A DNA stretch of 41,382 bases. It comes from Bacteroidota bacterium (GTDB taxonomy: Bacteria; Bacteroidota; Bacteroidia; Chitinophagales; Chitinophagaceae). Positions 33,676-41,382 of this stretch are shown here, in pieces. Position 1 is the first letter of the stretch. Each line of letters opens with the position of its first letter. The translations under genes and the position numbers were made by a program. Below the pieces are notes generated by a model. That model saw nothing but the letters and a program-made list of their open reading frames with translations. It did no database searches and was not told the origin of the DNA. The stretch lies in the NCBI GenBank assembly GCA_023424015.1, contig JAFAEM010000026.1, positions 1-41,382 on the forward strand, given 5' to 3'.

Positions 33676-34809
33676 TTACCAATATGAAGGTTTTATCAGC
33701 GAGCCGCCTCTTGCCGGGCATTCCACGCAGGCTTGTCTCGACATTTTATAGTGAGAGATATTCCCAAAATTATTGTAAACCGCCGAATAGATAGACCCAC
33801 CGGAGTTATAGGCTTCCTGGATACTATCAAATTCATTTTTTACAAGTACTTCAGGACAATCCTCCACAAATCTCCAAAATGGTAGTTCGTGACTGGCGAT
33901 AAACATTCTTTTCTCTTCTACGGTAACAGCTGACAGGTAGCCGATCACAAGTTCGCCCGGATTTGTCACGCACTGAAAATTCCCTCGTTGCTCCGATGGT
34001 TGTGCATCGAAAATGCTTCCCAGGCTCTCCGTGTTCTTTCGCATCAGTTCGTAAAACTCATATCCGGCCTTATCCAGTGCATATTGCCGTACAAGAGCAC
34101 TGTACCGGATCGCCAGTCTTTCATCTCCATTCGGGAAAAAGCCAAGACGTGCGCGATAAATATTGTCAGAACCCAGGCTCGCCGACGATCCGATAAGTAT
34201 CTGGTGGGAGAACCCATACTTCCAGCATGTACTAACATAATCATTAACGGTACGTGGATAAACCACACTGTCTATGTACATGAACTCAGAGAAATAAAAT
34301 GTCCTGATCTCCCAGGTTTCGTCGTAGTCCCAACGATAATACCGTGTATTCCCGGTTGGATCATGGGTGTTCACATGAATTCTCACCCCTTCTTCGTCAC
34401 GCGTCCATCCGAGACTATCGATTGCGGGTGTCTGGGTTGCCACGACATAGTCAGATACATATTCTTTACCATTGCTGGTATTGATCTTTACACGATACTC
34501 CTGGTTGATTGTAAGATTCAGGCCGGGTGAGGCATAAAATCCGTTGCCCGCGCTTGTCAGTGTTCTGACAGAATTATCCCTACCCTCCACCACCACAACT
34601 GCATTGAGTTCTCCACGTAGTCTCGCACTATCGTCAAGTTTGAATGTACGCGTCAACCGAAGTTGGGTGGGACCATTGCCTGCATTTAAAACACCTTCTA
34701 CCACCAGGAAGTTATCACTGGTAGAAATAATATCTGGCTTGTAAATTTCCTTGCAACCAACGCCGGCAATGATGGTCAGGCATGCTAGTATAAATTGTAA
34801 ACGAATCAT
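33676..34809 (-). CDS. DUF4249 outer-membrane lipoprotein
   Basis: A 377-residue lipoprotein with a lipobox IAGVGC (lipidated C19). The mature N-terminus (SDNFLVVEGVLNAGNGPTQLRLTRTF) is the DUF4249 hallmark, followed by beta-rich repeats (YRVKINTSNGKEYVSDYV) and a Cys-containing tail. DUF4249 proteins are regularly encoded beside TonB-dependent receptors and are thought to act as surface partners. It lies 23 bp after the receptor gene, in the same operon. Confidence 0.92.
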   Translation of the reverse strand: MIRLQFILACLTIIAGVGCKEIYKPDIISTSDNFLVVEGVLNAGNGPTQLRLTRTFKLDDSARLRGELNAVVVVEGRDNSVRTLTSAGNGFYASPGLNLTINQEYRVKINTSNGKEYVSDYVVATQTPAIDSLGWTRDEEGVRIHVNTHDPTGNTRYYRWDYDETWEIRTFYFSEFMYIDSVVYPRTVNDYVSTCWKYGFSHQILIGSSASLGSDNIYRARLGFFPNGDERLAIRYSALVRQYALDKAGYEFYELMRKNTESLGSIFDAQPSEQRGNFQCVTNPGELVIGYLSAVTVEEKRMFIASHELPFWRFVEDCPEVLVKNEFDSIQEAYNSGGSIYSAVYNNFGNISHYKMSRQACVECPARGGSLIKPSYW

Positions 34810-34832
34810 TAGTTTCTTTTTATTCTAAATTT

Positions 34833-37598
34833 TTAAAACCGGATGTTGAAATTCACAAAAGGCAGCATACTTCCGAATATGGAAAACTTATATCCTTTCA
34901 CACGACCATCTTGTGAAGTGAAATAAACAGAATAAGGGTTCTTACGACCAAGCAGGTTGTAAACACCCACGGTCCAGGAATTATGTGTTTTTTGGTTCAC
35001 CTTATGGTTACCCTCTATATTCAGTGAAAAATCTGTCCTAATATAATCCGGGATCCGGTGCGAATTGCGCTCAGAATAAAGCACACGTTCCGAGCCGGCA
35101 TAGTAGTACCGTCCAATCGGGAGGGTAATCGGGCGGCCGGTACTGTATGTTGAATTCACTGATATACTAAAGCGGTGATTGACCCGGAAATTACCGGCCA
35201 GGGTCACATCATGCGGCTTGTCGTAGTTAGCAGGGTAATACTCGCCTTTGTTAACCTGGAAATCCGGATCATCCTCATTTGTTCTCAACTTGATCCTTGA
35301 ATAAGTATAGCTGATCCAGCCATTCACTTTACCTCCCGGCTTCTTGATCAACAGTTCCATACCATAAGCTTTGCCTTTGGTATTAATCACATCTGTTTCG
35401 ATCGTATGGTTCAACAGGAGTTTTGCACCAGGTTTGTAATCAAGATAATTTTCTATACGCTTGTAGTACACTTCCACCGAGGTTTCGATGGTGTTTGATT
35501 TGAAATTCTTGTACAATCCAAATGATACCTGGTCGCCCTCCTGCGGTTTGATATTTGGATCACTCAACTTCCAAATATCCGTAGGCGCGATAGCGGTGGT
35601 GTTGGACAACATATGAATATACTGTCGTTGGGAGTTGTATGCTGCTTTAGCGGAAAAACTTTGGGTGAACGCGTAGCGTATGGAGAACCTGTACTCTGGT
35701 CCGGCATAGTTCTTTATAAACTCTCCTTTCTTGTGCTGCCTGGTCTCCAGCATGTTCACCTCAGTCTTGGGCAGTCCTTCCGCATAATAATTGATCGACT
35801 GTGGACCCAGGTAGTTGAACATTGAAAAACGGATGCCTGTACTGATCGCCAGCCTATTGGTGGGATTGAAACGATGGGTCAGGTATGCACCGCTTTCCAG
35901 CGCCTGCTCATCCTCCACCACATCAGGCAGAATAACTGAGTTATTGTCAAATGGCGTATAAGATCCGGGTTGCAACCTGTAGTGAATACTGCTTAAACCA
36001 AAATCGAAACCATGTTGCTGGCTCAGGTAATACACGAAATCAGCCTTCCCATGAAACTGGCGAATGCCAAACTGTAACTTGAAAGCCGTCTCCTTATCTT
36101 CTTCACGAAATACCTTGTATCGGTAACCATCATAGCCTGTCGTGAATGCGAGGTTCAGGCGATTGCTAAACTTATGGGTCCACTTTACAGAAAAATTCCG
36201 GTTGCTGTAACCATAAGTCGTATCGCTATCGAGTGCAAAACGGTCATTACTGAAATACCCGGAGAAATAAAGATTATTACTGCTGTCGATCCGGTGACTT
36301 ATACCAAGGTTTACATCCTGGAAGGAGGCCCTGCTATCTTCATACTCCGAAGGCAGGAGCCCCAGCAGCCAGTTGGCATAGGTACTCCGGGCACCGAATA
36401 TAAATGAGGTCCTGTCTTTAGCAATCGGACCTTCGAGATGCACGCGGCTGGTTACAACACCAATACCGGCGGAACCAGTATAATTCTTTTTATTTCCTTC
36501 GCGACTGTTGATATCGAGTACCGAAGCCAGGCGACCACCAAAACGGGCGGGTATACTGCTTTTGTACAACTCAACGTCTTTGATGATCTCGGGGTTGAAG
36601 GCCGAAAACATTCCAAAGAAATGCGAGGGATTGTAAATGGTAGCATCATTGAAAAGTATCAGGTTCTGATCAGCCGAACCGCCCCGTACGTTGAAACCAG
36701 TACTGGCTTCGCCCACCGTTTTTACACCTGGCAGACTGGTGATCACCCGGAGCACATCAGCTTCACCAAACACTGAAGGCACTCTTTTGATATTATCAAT
36801 GCTCAGCCTTTCCACGCCCATCTGTACACGATTGATGTTGATCGTTTTCTTGGATGACACGATAACCTCTTTCAAGGTCGTAACGGTTTCACGCATGTCT
36901 ATGTCCAATTTACCATCAGAATATACAGCCAGCTGGAGCTTGGTATCCTTCATACCGATACCCATGATATTCAAACTGTGTTTACCTGCAGGCACCGACA
37001 GCGAATAGTTGCCATATGCGTCGGTTACGGTGGCAATGGCATTATCTATGAATACAGATGCGTTGATCACCGGTTCACCGGTCTTCGCATTCCTGATCGT
37101 ACCGGTCACGATGGCGGTCCCCCGCATGGTATTGGTCTTGGTGCCAATCTCATAAAGTTTGCTTTCGGAAGTCACTGCTCTCTCTTTCTTCAACTCAAGT
37201 CCATAGTCCACCACGCTGTCTCTTACCACCCAGTCCGGCTGTTGCTGGCTGGTAGCCGGAAAAAATCCCTGGGGCAGGTGCGTGATGACGCGAATGTTTT
37301 TGGTGATATAAACCCGGTTGTTGTCATCGATGGAAAATAACAGACCCGAATTTTTTAAAGCTTTATCAAGAACGGCAGACAAAGGCTCGTCCTTCACTTC
37401 AATGTTTACAAGCGTAGAATCGAGCTGGTTGATGTCATAATAAAAATAACAGGGCGCCTTTGATTCGAGTTGCTTAAAAAACTGTTCCCAGGTCAGGTTT
37501 GTGAATGTACCGCTGACCAATGGATCTTTCTTTTCCTGGCCGCAACAAACCAGTGCAGTCATAAATATTGAAAAGGAAAAAGCCAGTAATTTTTTCAT
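34833..37598 (-). CDS. TonB-dependent outer-membrane receptor with STN domain
   Basis: A 921-residue TonB-dependent receptor. After the signal peptide is an STN (secretin/TonB short N-terminal) domain at about 30-105 (FTNLTWEQFFKQLESKAPCY). Then come a carboxypeptidase-regulatory-like beta-sandwich (about 160-245, VTGTIRNAKTGEPVINASVF), the plug (about 260-375, SLPGVKTVGEASTGFNVRGG) and a beta-barrel ending in NFNIRF. STN domains often relay signals to an anti-sigma factor, but none is encoded here. The ligand is unknown. It is the second gene of the operon, 4 bp after the preceding small gene. Confidence 0.95.
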   Translation of the reverse strand: MKKLLAFSFSIFMTALVCCGQEKKDPLVSGTFTNLTWEQFFKQLESKAPCYFYYDINQLDSTLVNIEVKDEPLSAVLDKALKNSGLLFSIDDNNRVYITKNIRVITHLPQGFFPATSQQQPDWVVRDSVVDYGLELKKERAVTSESKLYEIGTKTNTMRGTAIVTGTIRNAKTGEPVINASVFIDNAIATVTDAYGNYSLSVPAGKHSLNIMGIGMKDTKLQLAVYSDGKLDIDMRETVTTLKEVIVSSKKTININRVQMGVERLSIDNIKRVPSVFGEADVLRVITSLPGVKTVGEASTGFNVRGGSADQNLILFNDATIYNPSHFFGMFSAFNPEIIKDVELYKSSIPARFGGRLASVLDINSREGNKKNYTGSAGIGVVTSRVHLEGPIAKDRTSFIFGARSTYANWLLGLLPSEYEDSRASFQDVNLGISHRIDSSNNLYFSGYFSNDRFALDSDTTYGYSNRNFSVKWTHKFSNRLNLAFTTGYDGYRYKVFREEDKETAFKLQFGIRQFHGKADFVYYLSQQHGFDFGLSSIHYRLQPGSYTPFDNNSVILPDVVEDEQALESGAYLTHRFNPTNRLAISTGIRFSMFNYLGPQSINYYAEGLPKTEVNMLETRQHKKGEFIKNYAGPEYRFSIRYAFTQSFSAKAAYNSQRQYIHMLSNTTAIAPTDIWKLSDPNIKPQEGDQVSFGLYKNFKSNTIETSVEVYYKRIENYLDYKPGAKLLLNHTIETDVINTKGKAYGMELLIKKPGGKVNGWISYTYSRIKLRTNEDDPDFQVNKGEYYPANYDKPHDVTLAGNFRVNHRFSISVNSTYSTGRPITLPIGRYYYAGSERVLYSERNSHRIPDYIRTDFSLNIEGNHKVNQKTHNSWTVGVYNLLGRKNPYSVYFTSQDGRVKGYKFSIFGSMLPFVNFNIRF

Positions 37599-37602
37599 CG
37601 CG

Positions 37603-38310
37603 TTAGTTAGGTGATTGGTTATAAAAAGCTGCCATTTCCATGATGGCCTTTTCCCGGTTTTTTCTAAACTTCAGATTTTGTTGCTTGAGATGGTGCACGA
37701 CACCCTGCCGCTTGTTCCTCACCAGTTCCAGCATGGATTTTTGCTTGCCAATGGCGGTATATTTACCGTCTTTTAAGGCGTAGTACAGGTAAGTGTTGAC
37801 AAACTTTCGTTCAATGGCCAGGTCTACGATATTTTCTTCGATCTTACGGGTGCGTTTTACATAAATCGTTAACGGCCCTTTTATGGCACGCTGGTAAAAC
37901 CCGTTTTTCAATTGGGGATCCGTATCAGGGCCAAGACGTTCAAAAAAAAGTCCGGCATACTCGAACTTTTGTATTCTCTCACCTATCAGTCGCAATGGCG
38001 TGCCCTGGGGATGCAACAGTACCACTTCGTCCATATAGGTATCATACATGATCTGTACATCGCGATACCATATACCGTCATACAAGACAGAACCCTGATA
38101 CCACCCGCTTTCCGGATAGAATGCAGTTTCCAGTACACCGGGGTATCCATAAAATACCCGGCCATTGTGTATGGGCAGGGTTTCGTCAAGGGCTTTGAAA
38201 TAGAGTCCGCGTGCCGTATCAGCACCAGGTTTAAGTAAAGGAGGCTGCAGGTTTTGCCCGCTTGCCTCTGTCAGAATAAAAAATGACAGGAGAGCAGTTA
38301 GTTTTTTCAT
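37603..38310 (-). CDS. Exported protein heading the TonB operon
   Basis: A 235-residue protein with a signal peptide (KKLTALLSFFILTEASG). The mature part is beta-rich (GRVFYGYPGVLETAFYPES, then VQIMYDTYMDEVVLLHPQG) with a basic helical C-terminus. It belongs to a Bacteroidota group I recognise as recurring near TonB receptors, with no known function. ATG 38310 follows the TAGATTTG box by 32 bp; the longer reading from 38361 is rejected because it would begin upstream of that promoter box. The receptor gene begins 4 bp after it. Confidence 0.82.
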   Translation of the reverse strand: MKKLTALLSFFILTEASGQNLQPPLLKPGADTARGLYFKALDETLPIHNGRVFYGYPGVLETAFYPESGWYQGSVLYDGIWYRDVQIMYDTYMDEVVLLHPQGTPLRLIGERIQKFEYAGLFFERLGPDTDPQLKNGFYQRAIKGPLTIYVKRTRKIEENIVDLAIERKFVNTYLYYALKDGKYTAIGKQKSMLELVRNKRQGVVHHLKQQNLKFRKNREKAIMEMAAFYNQSPN

Positions 38311-38342
38311 GAAATTTTTAAAAAAGTTAATCAGGCCGCCGG

Positions 38343-38350
38343 CAAATCTA
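38343..38350 (-). promoter_or_regulatory. Candidate -7 box (TAGATTTG) of the TonB operon
   Basis: An exact TAnnTTTG match 32 bp upstream of ATG 38310, with a TTTTG at 38370-38366 as a possible, slightly close, -33 element. It would drive the four-gene operon. Confidence 0.5.
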
Positions 38351-38425
38351 CAGTTCCGCAAAATACAAAATGCCCCGTTTATAAAATAAACCTCAAATCA
38401 ATCATATACCAACAATGATTGTCGG

Positions 38426-41077
38426 TCAGATCGGGGTATAGATATTGGGCTTTGTATTAAAAATATAGTCGCCATGCTCACTGATCAGTTCGGCTACCAG
38501 GGCAGTCCATCCCGTCTGATGGCTGGCCCCAAGACCCCTTCCGGTGTCACCATGGAAATATTCATAAAACGTAATCAGGTGTTCATTACCGGGTTGACGG
38601 TAAAACCAGCTGTATTTGCCATAAAGCCGCCGGTTGCCGTCCCTGTCTTTCTGAAATAAGCTGATCACTCTTTTGGTCAATTCGTTGGCTACCTCTGTCA
38701 GATTTATTTTTCTTCCGGATCCTGTCGGGTACTCGATCAGCAGGGTATCACCATAGAACTCTCCATACTTACGGATGGACTGAATGATCAGGTAATTGAT
38801 AGGCATCCAAACCGGGCCACGCCAGTTGGAATTGCCGCCAAACATATCTGATGTCGAATCGCCGGGATCATACCGGATGCTATAAATATTACCGTCTACC
38901 GTTACAGAATATGGCTTTTCTTCATGGTATTTCGACAAAGCCCGAATACCGCCATCTGAAAGGAATCCATTTTCATCGAGTAGTGGCTTTAGCATGTCTA
39001 TCAGCCTTTCGCGAGGGATCAGTGACATCAGTATCTCCCCATCTTCACTCCGCTCCTCGTTGGGCCAAAATTTGTTGTTCTTCTTGCGGTAATTTTCAAA
39101 CCAGGTGATCCTTTTCTTAAAATCTGTTAGTTTGTCGAGCACATTCTTACTGATCGTAGATACGGCATAAAGCGAGGCAACACCAACGATGGACTGGATC
39201 CGAAGGGGCACTGGGTCGCTACCGGCAACACAAAGCACGTCATAAAAGAACTTGTCTTCTTCGTTCCACAACCCGTGCTGGTTCAATGATTCCGCGATCA
39301 ATACAAAATGCTCAAAAAATTTCGTGGCGGTGTCTTCAAACGACTGGTCTTCCATCGCGATCTCTATGGCCATGTCCATCATATCGAGTGCATAGGTTCC
39401 CATCCAGCTTGTTCCATCGGCCTGCTCCAGTTGCACTTCCCCGGGAAAATGAAAACTTCTGTTGAAAACCCCGATATTATCCAATCCAAGGAAGCCGCCT
39501 TCGAAAATATTATTACCATTTACGTCTTTGCGGTTGATCCACCAGGTGAAATTGATCAATAGCTTATGGAAAACCTTTTTCAAAAAATTGATATCACCCC
39601 TGCCCTTCTGCTTTTTTTCAATATGATACACCTGCATGGCCGCCCAGGCCTGTACAGGCGGATTGACGTCACTGAAGTTCCATTCATAAGCGGGCAATTG
39701 TCCATCGGGTTTCATATACCACTCGCGCATCACCAGCGACAACTGGTGCTTGGCAAAAGTGGGATCCACTACGGCCATCGAAATGCATTGAAATGCCAGG
39801 TCCCAGGCTGCATACCAGGGATACTCCCATTTGTCGGGCATCATGATGATGTCCTGGTTTTTCAGGTGTGTCCAGTCATTATTGCGACCGCCGAGTCGGT
39901 TATTGCTCACCGGCGTGATGCCATCCGACTTATGGAGCCATTCTTCCACATCGAAATGATAATACTGTTTACTCCAAAGTACGCCTGCCAGTGCCTGTCG
40001 TTGTATCCGCGCCATGTCTGCACTCAGGCCATCCGGCAGTATGGCAGCATAAAATTCATCGGCCTCTTGTTTCCGTAAACGGAAAATGTCTTTAAAGTTC
40101 CTGGGAAATGGATTTTCATCAAACTGTTTACTGATACGACAATAAAAAGATTTCGTCGCTCCTGCTGCTACGCGGGTTTTATACACGGGTGAAAATTTAG
40201 TACCCGATTCTTTCGCTTTGAGTTCCTCGAGATTTTGCCCGTTGATGATGGCGTCATGAAATGCATCTTTCACAAAAATGGAAGGGTTGGGAACGCCGGA
40301 TATCTTTTCTGTGTTTGTTTCATTTTCTGTAAACAAACATTTATCAGTAGGTTGAAAATAAAAATAGTAATCCTCCATGCGCTCATGCCGTGCCCTGATG
40401 GTATTTTTGTTGACATAACTGAGCTCTGGCTTTTGCTTCAACGTACCCTGTGCCCAGCGATTATAAAACCACAGGGTTGGCAATAGTGTTATTTCCGCGG
40501 TTTTGCTATAACGATTGGTAATATCAATCCTGATAAAAATATCCTGCACGTCTTTCTTTGCATAGCTGACCTGCACATCGAAATACTGGTTATTGTCGAA
40601 AATACCCGAATCAAGGATCTCATACTCCGGTTCACTTCTACTTAACTTTTTATTCTCTTCCCGGAGTTTGTCGTATGGAAATGCCTGTTGTGGGTACTTG
40701 TACAGGTACTCCATGTAATAATGCGTGGGTAGGTTGTCGAGATAGTAATAAAGTTCCTTAACATCCTCGCCATGATTGCCCTGTGGATTGCTAAGGCCAA
40801 ACAGGCGTTCTTTCAGAATAGGGTCTTTCCCATTCCACAGGGCGATGCAGAAACACAGGTTCCCAAAGTAATCGGAAATACCGGCCAGGCCATCTTCACC
40901 CCAGAGATAAGCCCGGCTATGGGCGTCATCAAATGGAAAATAATGCCAGGCATCCCCGTAGACGCTATAGTCCTCACGCACTGTACCCCATTGGCGCTCA
41001 CTCAGGTATGGCCCCCATTGCTCCAATGGGATGGCTTTACTGGCGTTGAACGCCAGTCGCTGATGTTCTACTGTCAT
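38426..41077 (-). CDS. GH63-like glycoside hydrolase (MGH1-type)
   Basis: An 883-residue protein without a clear signal peptide, so probably cytoplasmic. The central (alpha/alpha)6-barrel region resembles GH63/mannosylglycerate hydrolase-type enzymes: KQYYHFDVEEWL, NNDWTHLKNQDIIMMPDKWEYPWYAAWDLAFQ, and late FGGNSNWRGPVWMPIN and TGWTALVAELI. The N-terminal part carries the conserved EDYSVYGDAW and NPQGNHGEDVKE motifs. Candidate catalytic acids lie in the WEYPWYAAWD and SNWRGPVW neighbourhoods. Substrate is probably a short alpha-glucan or compatible-solute glycoside. It is transcribed on its own, downstream of the group II intron end. Confidence 0.88.
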   Translation of the reverse strand: MTVEHQRLAFNASKAIPLEQWGPYLSERQWGTVREDYSVYGDAWHYFPFDDAHSRAYLWGEDGLAGISDYFGNLCFCIALWNGKDPILKERLFGLSNPQGNHGEDVKELYYYLDNLPTHYYMEYLYKYPQQAFPYDKLREENKKLSRSEPEYEILDSGIFDNNQYFDVQVSYAKKDVQDIFIRIDITNRYSKTAEITLLPTLWFYNRWAQGTLKQKPELSYVNKNTIRARHERMEDYYFYFQPTDKCLFTENETNTEKISGVPNPSIFVKDAFHDAIINGQNLEELKAKESGTKFSPVYKTRVAAGATKSFYCRISKQFDENPFPRNFKDIFRLRKQEADEFYAAILPDGLSADMARIQRQALAGVLWSKQYYHFDVEEWLHKSDGITPVSNNRLGGRNNDWTHLKNQDIIMMPDKWEYPWYAAWDLAFQCISMAVVDPTFAKHQLSLVMREWYMKPDGQLPAYEWNFSDVNPPVQAWAAMQVYHIEKKQKGRGDINFLKKVFHKLLINFTWWINRKDVNGNNIFEGGFLGLDNIGVFNRSFHFPGEVQLEQADGTSWMGTYALDMMDMAIEIAMEDQSFEDTATKFFEHFVLIAESLNQHGLWNEEDKFFYDVLCVAGSDPVPLRIQSIVGVASLYAVSTISKNVLDKLTDFKKRITWFENYRKKNNKFWPNEERSEDGEILMSLIPRERLIDMLKPLLDENGFLSDGGIRALSKYHEEKPYSVTVDGNIYSIRYDPGDSTSDMFGGNSNWRGPVWMPINYLIIQSIRKYGEFYGDTLLIEYPTGSGRKINLTEVANELTKRVISLFQKDRDGNRRLYGKYSWFYRQPGNEHLITFYEYFHGDTGRGLGASHQTGWTALVAELISEHGDYIFNTKPNIYTPI

Positions 41078-41260
41078 GCGATTATTTTGTCGTCAAGAAT
41101 AGATGGCAGGCAATCTAATAGATGTGAAATTAATGCATAATGAGTAATTGAGATCCAGCCTAAAATTTACCAGTAAACCGGGGATCATCAGGTGAGATCA
41201 TTGTTAAACGAAGATCTTCTACAAATCCGCCAGGGCAGTCTATCAACTAAGTACTATAAA
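41078..41260. other. Leader region between the group II intron and the GH63-like gene
   Basis: About 180 bp without an ORF. As the 3' exon of the intron it must join whatever lies upstream. No exact TAnnTTTG box is seen; TAGATTGC near 41110 is a weak partial match. Confidence 0.4.
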
Positions 41261-41382
41261 CCGCCGAGTAGGCAAGCGGGAGTTTCACCCGCAAGCCTCT
41301 CACAGAACCGTACGTGACAGTCTCCTGTCATACGGCTCGTGTCATTTCTTGATAACTGTACTGTACCCTTTCTCCCAGTGAT
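41261..41382 (-). mobile_element. 3' end of a group II intron (domains V and VI), cut by the window edge
   Basis: Read on the minus strand, positions 41338-41305 form a textbook 34-nt domain V: first strand GAGCCGUAUG with catalytic triad AGC (A2-G3-C4), GNRA-type loop GAGA, a two-nt AC bulge and the pairing strand ending GUUC. Domain VI follows (about 41302-41266) with a GCGGG/CCCGC stem and a bulged adenosine at 41269, the likely branch point. The intron should end near 41261-41263. The rest, including any reverse transcriptase, lies beyond the window. It sits in an intergenic region upstream of the GH63-like gene. Confidence 0.93.

Noticed and set aside
41043..41060. Hairpin CTGGCGT/ACGCCAG at the start of the GH63-like gene
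   Set aside because: It lies inside codons of a normal N-terminus with no T run or other support; likely chance.

Overview
The window looks like a chromosomal segment of a Bacteroidota bacterium, most likely from the Chitinophagaceae or a close relative. Several things point there: secreted proteins ending in type IX secretion (T9SS) sorting domains, a TonB-dependent receptor followed by a DUF4249 lipoprotein, the ftsX-DUF3098-uppP order, start regions mostly without Shine-Dalgarno (SD) sequences, and several TAnnTTTG boxes (the Bacteroidota -7 promoter element) just upstream of genes. I see no tRNA, rRNA or CRISPR array. Family names come from motif recognition by eye, not from database searches.

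Layout. 1-6 kb: recQ (its start lies beyond the left edge, behind a heptanucleotide tandem repeat), a HerA-like ATPase, a stand-alone GroES-like protein, an OmpR-type response regulator and ruvB. 6-12 kb: a small conserved protein, an exported protein, a secreted endonuclease/exonuclease/phosphatase-fold enzyme, and leuS interrupted in frame by a 159-codon unit. 12-16.7 kb: ftsX, DUF3098 and uppP, then an MFS transporter with a metallo-beta-lactamase-fold hydrolase. 16.7-22.3 kb: a DUF3108 protein, a flippase-like membrane protein, ruvC, a HIT protein, greA, a D-2-hydroxyacid dehydrogenase and rsmA. 22.3-31.2 kb: secreted proteins, including a GEVED/T9SS protein, an M14 carboxypeptidase with a T9SS tail, a sulfatase and a lipoprotein. 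31.2-38.3 kb: a four-gene minus-strand outer-membrane uptake operon. 38.4-41.1 kb: a GH63-like glycoside hydrolase. At the right edge, on the minus strand, is the 3' end of a group II intron (domains V and VI).

The genes fall into three functional groups. DNA repair and recombination: recQ, ruvB, ruvC and the HerA-like ATPase. Envelope growth and information processing: ftsX, uppP, leuS, rsmA, greA. Nutrient scavenging at the cell surface: TonB-dependent receptor and partners, peptidase, sulfatase, GH63-like enzyme.

The most unusual signal is in leuS. A complete DUF559 domain (a PD-(D/E)XK nuclease-like fold) sits inside the reading frame of an essential tRNA synthetase, at the entry to the editing domain, and is bounded at both ends by GC-rich palindromes with inverted GCCCC/GGGGC edges. 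It resembles a protein-coding palindromic mobile element that also carries a nuclease domain. Other notable signals are an intrinsic terminator between the probable greA promoter and its unusually strong SD, the heptamer repeat running in frame into recQ, a heptamer-periodic inverted repeat after uppP, and the group II intron end.
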